From the NCBI GenBank assembly GCA_903847945.1, contig CAINEY010000007.1, forward strand, positions 1-38,254: 38,254 nt of DNA, written 5' to 3'. A program made the translations under genes and the position numbers. This DNA comes from an uncultured bacterium (GTDB taxonomy: Bacteria; Bacillota_I; Bacilli_A; Erysipelotrichales; Erysipelotrichaceae). A model generated the notes under the pieces. That model was given only the letters and a program-made list of their open reading frames with translations, ran no database searches and was not told the origin of the DNA. Shown here in pieces: positions 1 to 7,507 of this stretch (positions are counted from its first letter, which is position 1; each line of letters begins with the position of its first letter).

Positions 1-2
1 AA

Positions 3-104
3 ACCTTGAATCACTACATCACATACTATAATCATGACCGACCCGCTTACGCCCTGAATTATAAAACCCCCATTCAATTTAAATATGAACAGGGGTTCTC
101 ATGA
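3..104 (+). CDS. IS3-family transposase, C-terminal end (partial)
   Basis: An open frame enters from the left edge and ends in TGA at 102-104. Its last 33 codons read like the end of the integrase-type (DDE) transposase OrfB of IS3-family elements: a YYNHDRPAYALNYKTP segment, then QFKYEQGFS and stop. This matches the family pattern YYN-R-x-x-LN-x-x-TP near the C-terminus. The DDE catalytic residues lie outside the window, so activity cannot be judged. The right end of the element should lie shortly after the stop, perhaps near 115-145, but its partner inverted repeat is not visible, so no boundary is claimed. Confidence 0.75.
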   Translation, partial: TLNHYITYYNHDRPAYALNYKTPIQFKYEQGFS

Positions 105-209
105 CTTTTAATTCAATGTCTACAAAGACTTTACAACTTCAGATAAGTCCTTCGTTTTTTAGTGCCTATCAATGAGGATTGTTTCTCGATAGACTGTGAG
201 TCTTTACCA

Positions 210-518
210 TCATCGCGACGTCCGCTGATTCGCTTTGACATACACTTCAAACGCATCCCGTGCGGCAACCACCACAATCAGCATACGTTCCGGTGAAGAT
301 TGAATCGCATACACCACACGGATATCACCGACTTTGATCTTAGCCAAACCGGTAAGGTTGAGGTTTCGGTGATGACCGAGCGGTTTGCCCAGACCTCCTT
401 CGGATCGCGGATATGGATTTTCGGCGACTTTGGCGATCGCCTTGAGGACTTGGATCTGTAGTGGACGATCAAGTCGTTTCAAATCATTGACTGCTTCAGG
501 GTGATAGAATACTTCCAT
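210..518 (-). CDS. RelE/ParE-superfamily toxin
   Basis: This 102-residue protein has the size and layout of RelE/ParE toxins. An N-terminal helix pair (residues about 7-35, with the L-K-R-L-D motif and an A-E-N-P-Y-P turn) precedes a beta sheet holding the conserved K-V-G-D-I-R-V-V-Y-A-I strand (about 61-71). A final strand and tail contain VVVAARDAFEVY. RelE relatives are ribosome-dependent mRNA nucleases and ParE relatives poison gyrase. The sequence alone does not settle which, though the IRVVY and ARD segments resemble the RelE side. The ATG lies 3 nt after the stop of the antitoxin gene, so the two are almost certainly co-transcribed and translationally coupled. It sits next to an IS3 remnant, in keeping with accessory DNA. 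Confidence 0.85.
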   Translation of the reverse strand: MEVFYHPEAVNDLKRLDRPLQIQVLKAIAKVAENPYPRSEGGLGKPLGHHRNLNLTGLAKIKVGDIRVVYAIQSSPERMLIVVVAARDAFEVYVKANQRTSR

Positions 519-521
519 TCT

Positions 522-863
522 TCAAAGGTGAACGGCTTGGTGCGACTCATCAAGGTCGGACTCAGAAATGGCCAATTCTTTCAACACTTGGACGGTAGTT
601 TTCAGGTGATCCGGATCCATGGCTGCCAAGCGGGTCAGCGCCTGTAGGTTGGTGGCCAGATCGGCGAGTTGTTCGGAAGCCGCCAACAAGAGTTCGAACT
701 GCTGCGGTGTAATCAAAACCGCCTCCGGATGATTGTTTTTCAGAATGATCTTGTAGCCTGTTTTCTTGACTTCTTCGATGATTTTGGACCCATGGCCTTT
801 ATTGAATTCAGTGATGGGTACCATGTTCTCAAAAAACGTGGGTTGCCTGTTTTGCTGTGTCAT
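522..863 (-). CDS. Phd/YefM-family antitoxin
   Basis: This 113-residue protein belongs to the Phd/YefM antitoxin family. It has an N-terminal DNA-binding segment, V-P-I-T-E-F-N followed by a helix (IIEEVKKTG), a strand pair (YKIILKNNHPEAVLI) and the T-P-Q-Q-F-E-L-L helix. Together these match the usual phd pattern 'is-f-r-n-l-s-x-x-l-d-e-v ... rnGkPvavl-s-x-e-x-y-e-x-l'. The C-terminal region (about 65-113) is acidic, helical and probably wraps the toxin. The frame is open further upstream, but an AGGAGG at 869-874 lies 5 nt before the second ATG of an ATG-ATG pair, which I take as the start. In this family the antitoxin, alone or with toxin, represses its own promoter. A palindrome suited to that lies about 60 bases upstream. 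Confidence 0.85.
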   Translation of the reverse strand: MTQQNRQPTFFENMVPITEFNKGHGSKIIEEVKKTGYKIILKNNHPEAVLITPQQFELLLAASEQLADLATNLQALTRLAAMDPDHLKTTVQVLKELAISESDLDESHQAVHL

Positions 864-920
864 CATGACCTCCTGGCTTTGAATCCAGTATGCCAGAAAC
901 AACGATGAAGGTCAAGAATA

Positions 921-940
921 TAGCGTTATATTTATCGCTA
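921..940 (-). promoter_or_regulatory. Palindromic operator candidate for the toxin-antitoxin operon
   Basis: An imperfect inverted repeat, half-sites TAGCGTTATA and (on the other strand) TAGCGATAAA, agreeing at 8 of 10 positions. It lies upstream of the antitoxin start and contains AT-rich -10-like hexamers on the minus strand. Phd/YefM-type antitoxins autoregulate through such palindromes. Binding here is inference. Confidence 0.5.
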
Positions 941-943
941 AAT

Positions 944-967
944 AAAACGACCTTTACAGGTCGTTTT
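944..967 (-). terminator. Rho-independent terminator of guaBA
   Basis: A perfect 9-bp stem (AAAACGACC / GGTCGTTTT) with a 6-base loop, starting 2 bases after the guaA stop on the minus strand. It is followed by a T-rich tail (TTTTATTT). The stem is symmetric, so it could also stop transcription arriving on the plus strand. Confidence 0.85.
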
Positions 968-969
968 GA

Positions 970-2502
970 TTATTCCCACTCGATGGTGGCCGGGGGTTTG
1001 GAGGTCACATCGTAGAGGATGCGGTTGACCCCAGGCACTTCATTGACGATACGGTTGGAGATGCGATCCAGGACGTCATAAGGAATCTTGGCGTAATCGG
1101 CCGTCATCCCGTCGATCGAGGTCACGGCACGAAGGCCTAAGGCCGCATCGTAGGTGCGCTGATCCCCCATCACCCCCACCGAACGGATGTTGGTAAGAAC
1201 GGTAAAGTATTGCCAGATCTCACGATCCAATCCCGCAGCTCTAATTTCAGCCTGTAAGATCGCATCGCTGGCTCGAACAATCGCCAACTTGTCTTCGGTG
1301 ATTTCACCGATGATTCGGATGGCGAGTCCCGGTCCCGGGAAAGGTTGACGGTAGACCCAGGCTTCATCCAAGCCCAAGAGTAAGCCCAACTGACGAACTT
1401 CGTCTTTGAAGAGCGTGTTGAGCGGTTCGATGAGTTTAAAACGCATGTCTTTGGGTAATCCCCCCACGTTGTGGTGGGATTTGATGGTTTGGGCACTGTG
1501 CGTCCCGGATTCGATCACATCGGTATACAGGGTTCCCTGCGCCAGGAAGGCATGGTCACTGAGTTTAGCCGATTCGGCTTCAAACACCCGAATGAACTCT
1601 TCCCCGATGATCTTGCGTTTACGCTCGGGATCCTCGACCCCCGCCAGTTTCGACAAGAAACGAGCTTTAGCGTCTACCGTGATCAGGTTGACTTTAAAGT
1701 GTTCCCCGAAAGTGTGTTGAACGTTCTCCACTTCGTTGGCGCGCAGTAAGCCGTGATCCACAAACATGCAGGTCAGTTGCGGTCCGATGGCTTTATGCAA
1801 CAGTGCCGCGACAACAGCGGAATCGACTCCGCCCGAAAGCGCACACAACACCCGTTGCGTGCCCACTTGAGATCGAATCAAGTCGACCTGTCGATCAATA
1901 AAGGACGTCAGTGTCCAATTGGCTTGAGCGTGACAAACCTTAAACACGAAATTCGACAACCACGTATTTCCGTACTGGGAATGACGGACTTCCGGGTGAA
2001 ACTGCAGGGCATATAAGCCTCGTTGGGGATCGCTCATGGCGGCCAAGATTCCATTGGCACTGAGCGCATCGGTTTGAAATCCTTCCGGTAAGACCGTCAC
2101 ATGATCGCCGTGACTCATCCAAACCGTTTGGGTGGACGGCGTGGAGGCACTGATCGGTGAGGGTGAACGTAAGGTCACTTCGGCTTTTCCGTACTCACGC
2201 ACGGGGGAAGAATCCACCCGTCCACCCAATTGATGGGCCATCAGTTGCATCCCATAACAGATCCCCAAGACCGGAACCCCTAGCGAATAAATAGCCGGAT
2301 CCACGGAAAGACTGGTCGGGTCATAAACCGAATTGGGCCCTCCGGAAAACACGATGCCTTTGAGCTCTTTATCGGCACGCAACACCTCCACGTCGGTGGT
2401 GTTGGGAAGTAATTCACTGTAGACCCCCATCTCCCGGATACGCCGGGCAATAAGTTGATTGTATTGGCTCCCGAAATCGAGCACGATCAGTTTATCGGCC
2501 AC
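970..2502 (-). CDS. guaA: GMP synthase (glutamine-hydrolysing)
   Basis: Converts XMP to GMP using ATP and glutamine, the last step of guanine nucleotide synthesis. The 510-residue length is normal. Residues 1-190 form the class I glutamine amidotransferase domain, with nucleophile Cys82 in GICYGMQ and the His169/Glu171 pair in QFHPEV. The ATP pyrophosphatase domain follows, with the P-loop SGGVDS at 223-228. The C-terminal dimerisation domain ends with the typical IEWE. The start is a GTG inside the 3' end of guaB: the genes overlap by 11 nt, and an AGGAGG lies 12 nt upstream, which is rather far. The overlap implies translational coupling with guaB. All catalytic residues I can check are present. 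Confidence 0.97.
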   Translation of the reverse strand: MADKLIVLDFGSQYNQLIARRIREMGVYSELLPNTTDVEVLRADKELKGIVFSGGPNSVYDPTSLSVDPAIYSLGVPVLGICYGMQLMAHQLGGRVDSSPVREYGKAEVTLRSPSPISASTPSTQTVWMSHGDHVTVLPEGFQTDALSANGILAAMSDPQRGLYALQFHPEVRHSQYGNTWLSNFVFKVCHAQANWTLTSFIDRQVDLIRSQVGTQRVLCALSGGVDSAVVAALLHKAIGPQLTCMFVDHGLLRANEVENVQHTFGEHFKVNLITVDAKARFLSKLAGVEDPERKRKIIGEEFIRVFEAESAKLSDHAFLAQGTLYTDVIESGTHSAQTIKSHHNVGGLPKDMRFKLIEPLNTLFKDEVRQLGLLLGLDEAWVYRQPFPGPGLAIRIIGEITEDKLAIVRASDAILQAEIRAAGLDREIWQYFTVLTNIRSVGVMGDQRTYDAALGLRAVTSIDGMTADYAKIPYDVLDRISNRIVNEVPGVNRILYDVTSKPPATIEWE

Positions 2503-3631
2503 GGTAGTTCGGTGCCTCCTTCACATTATCGACATCATGCGGATGCGACTCGTTGAGTCCCGCATTGGTGATCTTCACAAATCGGGCTTTGGTTTTCAGG
2601 TCATCCAGGTTGGCACACCCGCAATAGCCCATCCCGGAGCGTAATCCGCCCATCATCTGATAGAGCACCTCGGCAATCGGTCCTTTATAAGGCACCGTCG
2701 CTTCGATGCCTTCCGGCACCAGTTTCGACAACTCTTTCTGACCGCCTTGGAAGTAACGGTCGGAAGACCCCTTCTGCATGGCGGTCAAAGACCCCATGCC
2801 CATGTAGGTTTTGACTTTCTTTCCGTAGACATCGATGACTTCACCCGGGGTTTCTTCACACCCGGCCAATAGTCCCCCCAACATGACCGCATCGGCACCT
2901 GCTGCCAAGGCTTTGACGATGTCCCCGGAGAACTTGATGCCGCCATCGGCGATGACACTGACTCCAGCCGATTTAGCGACCTGATACACGTCGTTGACAG
3001 CCGTGATCTGCGGTACACCGACTCCGGCGACGATGCGTGTGGTACAGATCGATCCGGGGCCCACCCCGACCTTTAAAATCGACGCTCCGGCTGTAATCAA
3101 GTCACGGGCGGCTTCCGCCGTAACGATGTTACCGCCGATGAGGGTCAGTGACGGAAAGGCCGCATGCAGGGTCGCAATCGTGGAGATAACGCCTTGTGAA
3201 TGCCCATGGGCACTGTCCACCGCGATCACATCGACGTGCGCTTCAACCAGGGCTTTAACGCGATCCAGGGTTTCGTTGGAGACACCAACAGCAGCCCCTA
3301 CCAAGAGTCGGCCTTGATCATCCAACGCCGATTGTTCTGGATGCGTTACCGGGGTGTTTTTGACGGTTTTGACCATGTCGGCTTGAGCCTGAATGGACAT
3401 GTTTTTGTGTAGGATGCCCAGTCCTCCGGCTTTCGCCAAGGCCGAAGCCATGGCCGCTTCCGTGACTGTATCCATCGCCGCCGATAAAATCGGCAGTTTC
3501 AATCGCAAACGCGGGGTGAGTTGAGTGGTGAGATCGACATGCGCCGGAACCACGGTCGAATGCGCCGGAACCAGCAGTAAATCGTCGAATGTATACCCTT
3601 CTTTGATCAGTTTTCCGTTGAGATCGTCCAT
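2492..3631 (-). CDS. guaB: IMP dehydrogenase lacking the CBS (Bateman) domain
   Basis: Oxidises IMP to XMP with NAD+, the rate-limiting step towards GMP. The catalytic (beta/alpha)8 barrel is complete: the N-terminal [10 protein letters not shown], the catalytic Cys196 in GPGSICTTR, the phosphate-binding DGGI-x-x-SGD and LGGLLAG segments, and the flap with MGMGS. The protein is 379 residues against roughly 485-490 for typical bacterial GuaB. The missing part is the CBS pair normally inserted between the M-S-I-x-x-Q-A helix and the [10 protein letters not shown] strand; here only about 20 residues (roughly 88-107) join them. The frame stays open 28 codons upstream, but GGAGGG lies just before ATG 3631 and an extended -10 box precedes it, so this start is preferred. 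Without CBS domains, allosteric control by purine nucleotides is presumably lost. Confidence 0.96.
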   Translation of the reverse strand: MDDLNGKLIKEGYTFDDLLLVPAHSTVVPAHVDLTTQLTPRLRLKLPILSAAMDTVTEAAMASALAKAGGLGILHKNMSIQAQADMVKTVKNTPVTHPEQSALDDQGRLLVGAAVGVSNETLDRVKALVEAHVDVIAVDSAHGHSQGVISTIATLHAAFPSLTLIGGNIVTAEAARDLITAGASILKVGVGPGSICTTRIVAGVGVPQITAVNDVYQVAKSAGVSVIADGGIKFSGDIVKALAAGADAVMLGGLLAGCEETPGEVIDVYGKKVKTYMGMGSLTAMQKGSSDRYFQGGQKELSKLVPEGIEATVPYKGPIAEVLYQMMGGLRSGMGYCGCANLDDLKTKARFVKITNAGLNESHPHDVDNVKEAPNYRGR

Positions 3632-3653
3632 AAACCCTCCGTGCGTTTTATCG

Positions 3654-3662
3654 ATTATATCA
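3654..3662 (-). promoter_or_regulatory. Extended -10 promoter of guaB-guaA
   Basis: On the minus strand the sequence reads TGATATAAT, a consensus -10 with the TGn extension. No convincing -35 is present 17 bases upstream, which is acceptable for extended -10 promoters. The expected leader is only about 15-20 nt, leaving no room for a purine riboswitch. Confidence 0.65.
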
Positions 3663-3688
3663 AAAATGCCCCTGGTTTCACAGGGGCA
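3662..3688 (-). terminator. Terminator overlapping the RNA methyltransferase stop codon
   Basis: A perfect 8-bp stem (TGCCCCTG / CAGGGGCA, 3667-3688) with a GTTTCA loop, followed on the minus strand by ATTTTTG. The TGA stop of the methyltransferase gene lies in the loop, so terminator and gene end are superimposed. The guaB -10 box comes immediately after the T tract. Confidence 0.8.
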
Positions 3689-4415
3689 ATGTGCGGCGTT
3701 GCCGCAGGGCTTCAAAGGTCAAGACCGCTGTCGCAGAAACCGCATTGAGCGCGACTTTGACGTTGGTCGGGTAGGTAATTTTAACGGAATCATCACGCAG
3801 CGCTAACACGTTGGCTGAGAGTCCGCGCATTTCCCCGCCGATTCCCAAAAGCAGGCCTTGGGTAAAATCGTAATCCAGATAATCGATGGCTTTGGCTTCC
3901 CGGTAAGCGGCCGCAAAGCGGTAACCGCCTGCCTGAAGCGTTTTGACGGTCTCTGCCACGTCTTTGGAGAGCACCAGAGGTAAAGCATCGAAGAGGCCTC
4001 CACTGCTGCGCATGAGCGTGGTTTCGGCGGTATGCAGATCCCGGCTAGCCATCACAATCCCATCGACTCCGGCTATTGCGGCGGTCCGAAAGATCTGACC
4101 CAGATTGAAGGGATCTTCCACCCCTTCGATGAGCAGCACCAAGGGTTTCTTTAGCTTCAAAAGATCCGTTTCAGGCTGAGCGATGCGCGATCCGCACAAG
4201 GCAATCAGTCCCCCGTGCGATTTGGCGACCGTGAGTTCCGCGATAAACGAAGGACTCACCTTTAAGAACGGCACTTTCGCTTTTTCACACTGACGCTGGA
4301 TGTAGGTAAAATCCGGCGTCATGGCTTTGGTTTGATCGATGCAGACTTTTTCGACAGACCGCCGGCGATACTGCAGCGCGGCTTTGACACTGAGTGCCCC
4401 TTCCAGGATGATCAT
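3678..4415 (-). CDS. SpoU/TrmH-family RNA 2'-O-methyltransferase
   Basis: A 245-residue SPOUT-class methyltransferase that transfers a methyl group from S-adenosylmethionine to a ribose 2'-OH of rRNA or tRNA. Residues 1-75 look like the small L30e-like RNA-binding domain of RlmB relatives. The knotted catalytic domain follows: motif 1 [17 protein letters not shown] (conserved N and R), motif 2 [13 protein letters not shown], motif 3 around [11 protein letters not shown] near the C-terminus. Motif 3 departs from the usual I-P-M-x-G ... S-L-N-V-S form: the strand before it reads ITYPTN and the Ser of SLN is Ala. It may therefore be a divergent paralogue of RlmB rather than RlmB itself, and the substrate is unassigned. 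A GAGG sits 6 nt before the ATG. It is transcribed away from the threonine aldolase gene. Confidence 0.85.
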   Translation of the reverse strand: MIILEGALSVKAALQYRRRSVEKVCIDQTKAMTPDFTYIQRQCEKAKVPFLKVSPSFIAELTVAKSHGGLIALCGSRIAQPETDLLKLKKPLVLLIEGVEDPFNLGQIFRTAAIAGVDGIVMASRDLHTAETTLMRSSGGLFDALPLVLSKDVAETVKTLQAGGYRFAAAYREAKAIDYLDYDFTQGLLLGIGGEMRGLSANVLALRDDSVKITYPTNVKVALNAVSATAVLTFEALRQRRTLPL

Positions 4416-4500
4416 AAATGCCTCGTTTCGGACAGAGTCCTGTGGCTCTATTTTACTCCAAGCGGCGTTGAAAGAAAAGTAAGCTCAACGGTTCGTGGTG

Positions 4501-4521
4501 TATAATCGTAGGTAAAAGGAG
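4501..4521 (+). promoter_or_regulatory. -10 box and ribosome binding site of the threonine aldolase gene
   Basis: TATAAT at 4501-4506 matches the -10 consensus, and AAAGGAG at 4515-4521 lies 6 nt before the ATG. I see no good -35 hexamer at normal spacing. Confidence 0.55.
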
Positions 4522-4527
4522 TGCCTT

Positions 4528-5544
4528 ATGAACCTGATCGATTTGCGTTCCGATACCGTAACCCATCCGACCCCAGCCATGCGCAGTGCCATGGCTAACG
4601 CTGAGGTTGGGGATGACGTATATGGGGATGATCCCACGACCCTTAAACTTGAAGCCTACGCGGCAAAACTGGTCAACAAAGAAGCGGCCCTGTTTGTCCC
4701 CAGCGGCACCATGGGCAACCAACTCGCCTTGATGACCCACACCAGGCGAGGTGATGAGATCATCACGGGAGCCCATTATCACATCGTCATCCACGAAGTG
4801 GGAGCCATTCCGGTACTTTCCGGAGCAAGTGTCCGAACGATCGATCACCCTAAGGACTGGATCACCCCGATAGACCTGGAGAAAGCCTTACGTTCCAGCG
4901 ACATTCATGAACCCCCTTCAACGGTGCTTTCATTAGAAAATGCCTTATCCAATGGCACGGTCATGCCTTTAGAACTGATGCGGGAAGACTATGCTTGGGC
5001 CAAGGCCCATGGGCTATCCGTCCACTTGGATGGAGCTCGACTCTTCAACGCAGCCACGGCTTTAAACGTCGATCCGAAGGAACTCAGTGCGTGTTGCGAC
5101 AGCGTCATGTTTTGCCTCTCCAAAGGCCTGTGTGCCCCTGTAGGATCGATTCTGGCGGGCAGTGAAGCGTTTATCCGTAAAGCTCGTAAGAACCGTAAAC
5201 TACTGGGTGGCGGGATGCGTCAAACCGGCATTCTGGCCGCTGCAGGACAGATTGCGCTGGACACCATGCGTCTTCGTCTTCACGAGGATCATGATCAGGC
5301 CAAACGCTTAGCAAAACGACTTCAGGACACTGGTCGATTTACAGTGAACCTGGATGATGTTCAAATCAATATGGTGTTTTTTACCGGTATCGATGCATCC
5401 TTCGATCACGATGGATTTGTCTCTCATTTAGCTAAAAACGGGATCCTCATCAACCCCGGACCGGTCTATCGCTTTGTGACCCATTACTGGATCGATGACG
5501 CAGCCATCGAGAAGTTGATGGAAGCAATCAACACCTTTAAGTAA
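4528..5544 (+). CDS. ltaE: Low-specificity L-threonine aldolase
   Basis: A PLP enzyme that splits L-threonine or L-allo-threonine into glycine and acetaldehyde. It has 338 residues, the normal length for the family. The N-terminal LRSDTVT-PT motif is diagnostic. PLP-binding features are visible: SGTMGNQ (59-65), His84/His88 in the region that stacks on the cofactor, HLDGAR with Asp168, and the Schiff-base Lys199 in CLSKGL. It stands alone between a divergent methyltransferase gene and a strong terminator, so it is probably monocistronic. Its likely role is supplying glycine or degrading threonine. Confidence 0.95.
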   Translation: MNLIDLRSDTVTHPTPAMRSAMANAEVGDDVYGDDPTTLKLEAYAAKLVNKEAALFVPSGTMGNQLALMTHTRRGDEIITGAHYHIVIHEVGAIPVLSGASVRTIDHPKDWITPIDLEKALRSSDIHEPPSTVLSLENALSNGTVMPLELMREDYAWAKAHGLSVHLDGARLFNAATALNVDPKELSACCDSVMFCLSKGLCAPVGSILAGSEAFIRKARKNRKLLGGGMRQTGILAAAGQIALDTMRLRLHEDHDQAKRLAKRLQDTGRFTVNLDDVQINMVFFTGIDASFDHDGFVSHLAKNGILINPGPVYRFVTHYWIDDAAIEKLMEAINTFK

Positions 5545-5560
5545 TTGATTTATGATCCAA

Positions 5561-5595
5561 AAAAAGATCAACCGAAGAACTCGGTTGATCTTTTT
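5561..5595 (+). terminator. Strong rho-independent terminator after the aldolase gene
   Basis: A perfect 15-bp stem (AAAAAGATCAACCGA paired with its complement) with a 5-base AGAAC loop and a T run at the end of the stem. It is symmetric, so it may also stop minus-strand transcription leaving the AT-rich islet. Confidence 0.9.
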
Positions 5596-5709
5596 GATTA
5601 ATGATTGATCACTTATTCAAAAACAAAAATCAATAAAATCAATGAAACTATTGCATTACGCTTGTAATCAAAAGTAAAGTCCAACTCAGTCCATTTAGGT
5701 AAGTTTGGT

Positions 5710-6135
5710 TCAAATAAATCTCGAGAGAAATCTGATGACAATCCTTGAGATGCCAAGAAATCCCAAGATAACTACGTACCACGAAAAGTATCTGAATAAG
5801 AAGAACACAAGTTCTCGAGCCCACTCTATATCAATAAACAAAGCAATGTAGTAAAGAAAAATCACAAAGATGAACGGAATTTCTAAAAACAAAAATGTAA
5901 CAAGCCCTTCGAGCCTAAACTTGAATTGATGTTTTTCTTCTATGGTACTGTATATTCTTAAAATATCTGTACACTTTAAAAGTCGCAATATCCACACAGG
6001 AGGAACTACTTCATAGCTCGTAACCAGACAGTCATTGCGCATTATGAGTGAACTAGTCATGGCATGAGCAATTATCAAAAAGAAAGCAGGTGTCAATCCA
6101 AAATAGACAATTCCCGTTAAAATGGCTTCAAACAT
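5710..6135 (-). CDS. Unrecognised small membrane protein
   Basis: I do not recognise this 141-residue protein. It has three or four hydrophobic stretches (about residues 5-30, 80-102 and 108-138) separated by a charged loop at about 60-78 (TIEEKHQFKFRLEG), so it should sit in the cytoplasmic membrane. A GAGG lies 4-5 nt before the ATG. Base composition and codon use are markedly more AT-rich than in the neighbours (Ile as ATA/ATT, Phe as TTT). Together with the next gene and the intervening bcp fragment, this suggests acquired DNA. No function is proposed. Confidence 0.6.
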   Translation of the reverse strand: MFEAILTGIVYFGLTPAFFLIIAHAMTSSLIMRNDCLVTSYEVVPPVWILRLLKCTDILRIYSTIEEKHQFKFRLEGLVTFLFLEIPFIFVIFLYYIALFIDIEWARELVFFLFRYFSWYVVILGFLGISRIVIRFLSRFI

Positions 6136-6199
6136 ATTTCCTCACTAGTTTGATACTATTTTATATCAAGAATGGTGTAATCTCATAAATAAATCGGTG

Positions 6200-6310
6200 G
6201 ATACTGACTTGATTAGGAAAAACATTCAGCACATCTAAAAAGCCGGTTTCTGGATTAACATCATCCAAACGGACGACCACGACGTTATTACAAAATCAGC
6301 CGTGATTTCA
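6200..6310 (-). pseudogene. Decayed 3' fragment of a second bcp (peroxiredoxin) gene
   Basis: Read on the minus strand, one frame gives VVVVRLDDVNPETGFLDVLN. This closely matches the C-terminus of the intact Bcp encoded at 7003-7458 (LLARLDDVNPETDVQNVLSVLG). Just upstream, in another frame, a DFVI segment matches the TTFVID strand that precedes it in Bcp, so a frameshift separates the two pieces. The nucleotide match to the intact gene is clear but diverged (for example GTTTCTGGATTAACATC against GTTTCCGGATTGACATC). No start or remaining reading frame is present. Boundaries are approximate. Confidence 0.7.
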
Positions 6311-6349
6311 GATCCAAAACGGTAGAATTCTTAATGTCTCATTAATCGA

Positions 6350-6823
6350 CTAATACAATCTTCCAATCCTCTTGATTGTTTCAATATCCACAGAGCTATC
6401 AAACAAGAAGTTCCTTATATTTACAACACCATTTTCCTTTGTAAAAATCTCGAGCATGTATCGCTCATCTGATTGGTTTGAAGTGCCGATTGACACGCGA
6501 TGTAGTGTCACTAGGTTATTCAGACTAATACTCTCCAAATACTCTATTGTGTATTTTTTATTATTGCTTATATCAACAAAGCGATCTTTACCATCCTCAA
6601 ATAAATAAATGAGCTCTACCATCACATTCGTCTCACTTCCATCAGTATCCGTGACTTTACAAAGGATACCACCTGATCCATCGTGAAATACTTCCCAGGA
6701 TCCAGGGATTGATAAAGGGCCAGAATCGCCGAGTGGTAAAGTCTTGTATTTTGAATTTTCTAAGGCGATTGCCAACACAATAATGACTATCACAATTGAG
6801 ATTGTTGTAATTTTCCTGTTCAT
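6350..6823 (-). CDS. Unrecognised membrane-anchored extracellular protein
   Basis: I do not recognise this 157-residue protein. A short basic start (MNRKITT) is followed by one hydrophobic segment (about 6-21, ISIVIVIIVLAIAL), then a soluble, mostly polar domain. It is therefore a signal-anchor or secreted protein; there is no lipobox Cys. The domain contains S-I-P-G-S-W-E-V-F and ends IKRIGRLY. Composition is AT-rich, like the other gene of the islet and unlike flanking chromosomal genes. A GGTG-containing weak ribosome site lies about 6 nt before the ATG. A relationship to PsbP-like or other stress lipoproteins cannot be supported. Confidence 0.6.
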   Translation of the reverse strand: MNRKITTISIVIVIIVLAIALENSKYKTLPLGDSGPLSIPGSWEVFHDGSGGILCKVTDTDGSETNVMVELIYLFEDGKDRFVDISNNKKYTIEYLESISLNNLVTLHRVSIGTSNQSDERYMLEIFTKENGVVNIRNFLFDSSVDIETIKRIGRLY

Positions 6824-6945
6824 TTTATCACCATAACTGCTTCAGATTCTGTTCTATATCTATTCAAGTATCTGATTATGGATGTTCATAGTTAATCACT
6901 GAATTTAAGTTAATTCCTAGCTCATTATGACACGTTCTATGGCAT

Positions 6946-6974
6946 ATAAAAAGACTTGATTCAAATCAAGTCTT
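6946..6974 (-). terminator. Terminator of bcp
   Basis: A 10-bp perfect stem (AAGACTTGAT / ATCAAGTCTT) with a 4-base loop, 28 bases beyond the bcp stop. It is followed on the minus strand by TTTTTATATG. Confidence 0.85.
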
Positions 6975-7002
6975 CTAGTAAAAATTGTGAATTGTGTCTT
7001 GA

Positions 7003-7458
7003 TCAGCCGAGAACACTTAATACGTTTTGGACATCCGTTTCCGGATTGACATCGTCCAAGCGAGCAAGCAAGACACCGTTCTTATCGATGACGAAGGTCG
7101 TACGGGCGACTTTGGTCACGGGTTTACCGTACATACTGCCTTCACGGAGCACGTCATAGGCAGCTAAGACGGTCTTGTCGGGATCGGCCAGGATTTCGAA
7201 GTTGAGGTTGAACTTGGCCACAAACTTAGCGTGGCTCTTCACATCGTCTTTGGAGATGCCGAAGACTTTGATGCCGCGGGAGGTCAGTTCACCCATGGCA
7301 TCGCGGTAGTTACAGGCTTGCACGGTGCACCCCGGGGTATCGTCTTTGGGGTAGAAATACAGGACGACCGGTTGTCCGCGGAACGCGGATAAAGTGCGGT
7401 GTTCACCGGCTTGGTTGGGTAGCGTAAAATCGGGAGCGAGTTGATTGAGTTGAGGCAT
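7003..7458 (-). CDS. bcp: Thiol peroxidase Bcp (PrxQ-type peroxiredoxin)
   Basis: Reduces hydrogen peroxide and organic hydroperoxides with electrons from thioredoxin or a similar donor, in the cytoplasm. It has 151 residues in one AhpC/TSA-type thioredoxin fold. The peroxidatic Cys44 lies in the T-P-G-C-T motif and the resolving Cys49 five residues later (TPGCTVQAC), the classic atypical 2-Cys PrxQ layout. The start is the ATG of MPQLNQLAPDF, preceded by AGGAG with a 7-nt spacer; nine upstream in-frame codons are not used in family members. It lies 49 nt after the GH13 gene on the same strand and may be partly co-transcribed with it. A diverged copy of its 3' end lies about 0.75 kb downstream. 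Confidence 0.95.
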   Translation of the reverse strand: MPQLNQLAPDFTLPNQAGEHRTLSAFRGQPVVLYFYPKDDTPGCTVQACNYRDAMGELTSRGIKVFGISKDDVKSHAKFVAKFNLNFEILADPDKTVLAAYDVLREGSMYGKPVTKVARTTFVIDKNGVLLARLDDVNPETDVQNVLSVLG

Positions 7459-7507
7459 GAGAATTCTCCTTATGGGTACTTTCATTTAACCACAACGTTC
7501 AGTTGGC

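Noticed and set aside
3632-3662. Purine riboswitch upstream of guaB
   Set aside because: The -10 box leaves a leader of about 15-20 nt, too short for an aptamer.
3632-3715. N-terminal extension of GuaB by 28 residues
   Set aside because: The extension crosses the promoter and terminator and does not match IMP dehydrogenases; the ATG at 3631 has a good ribosome site.
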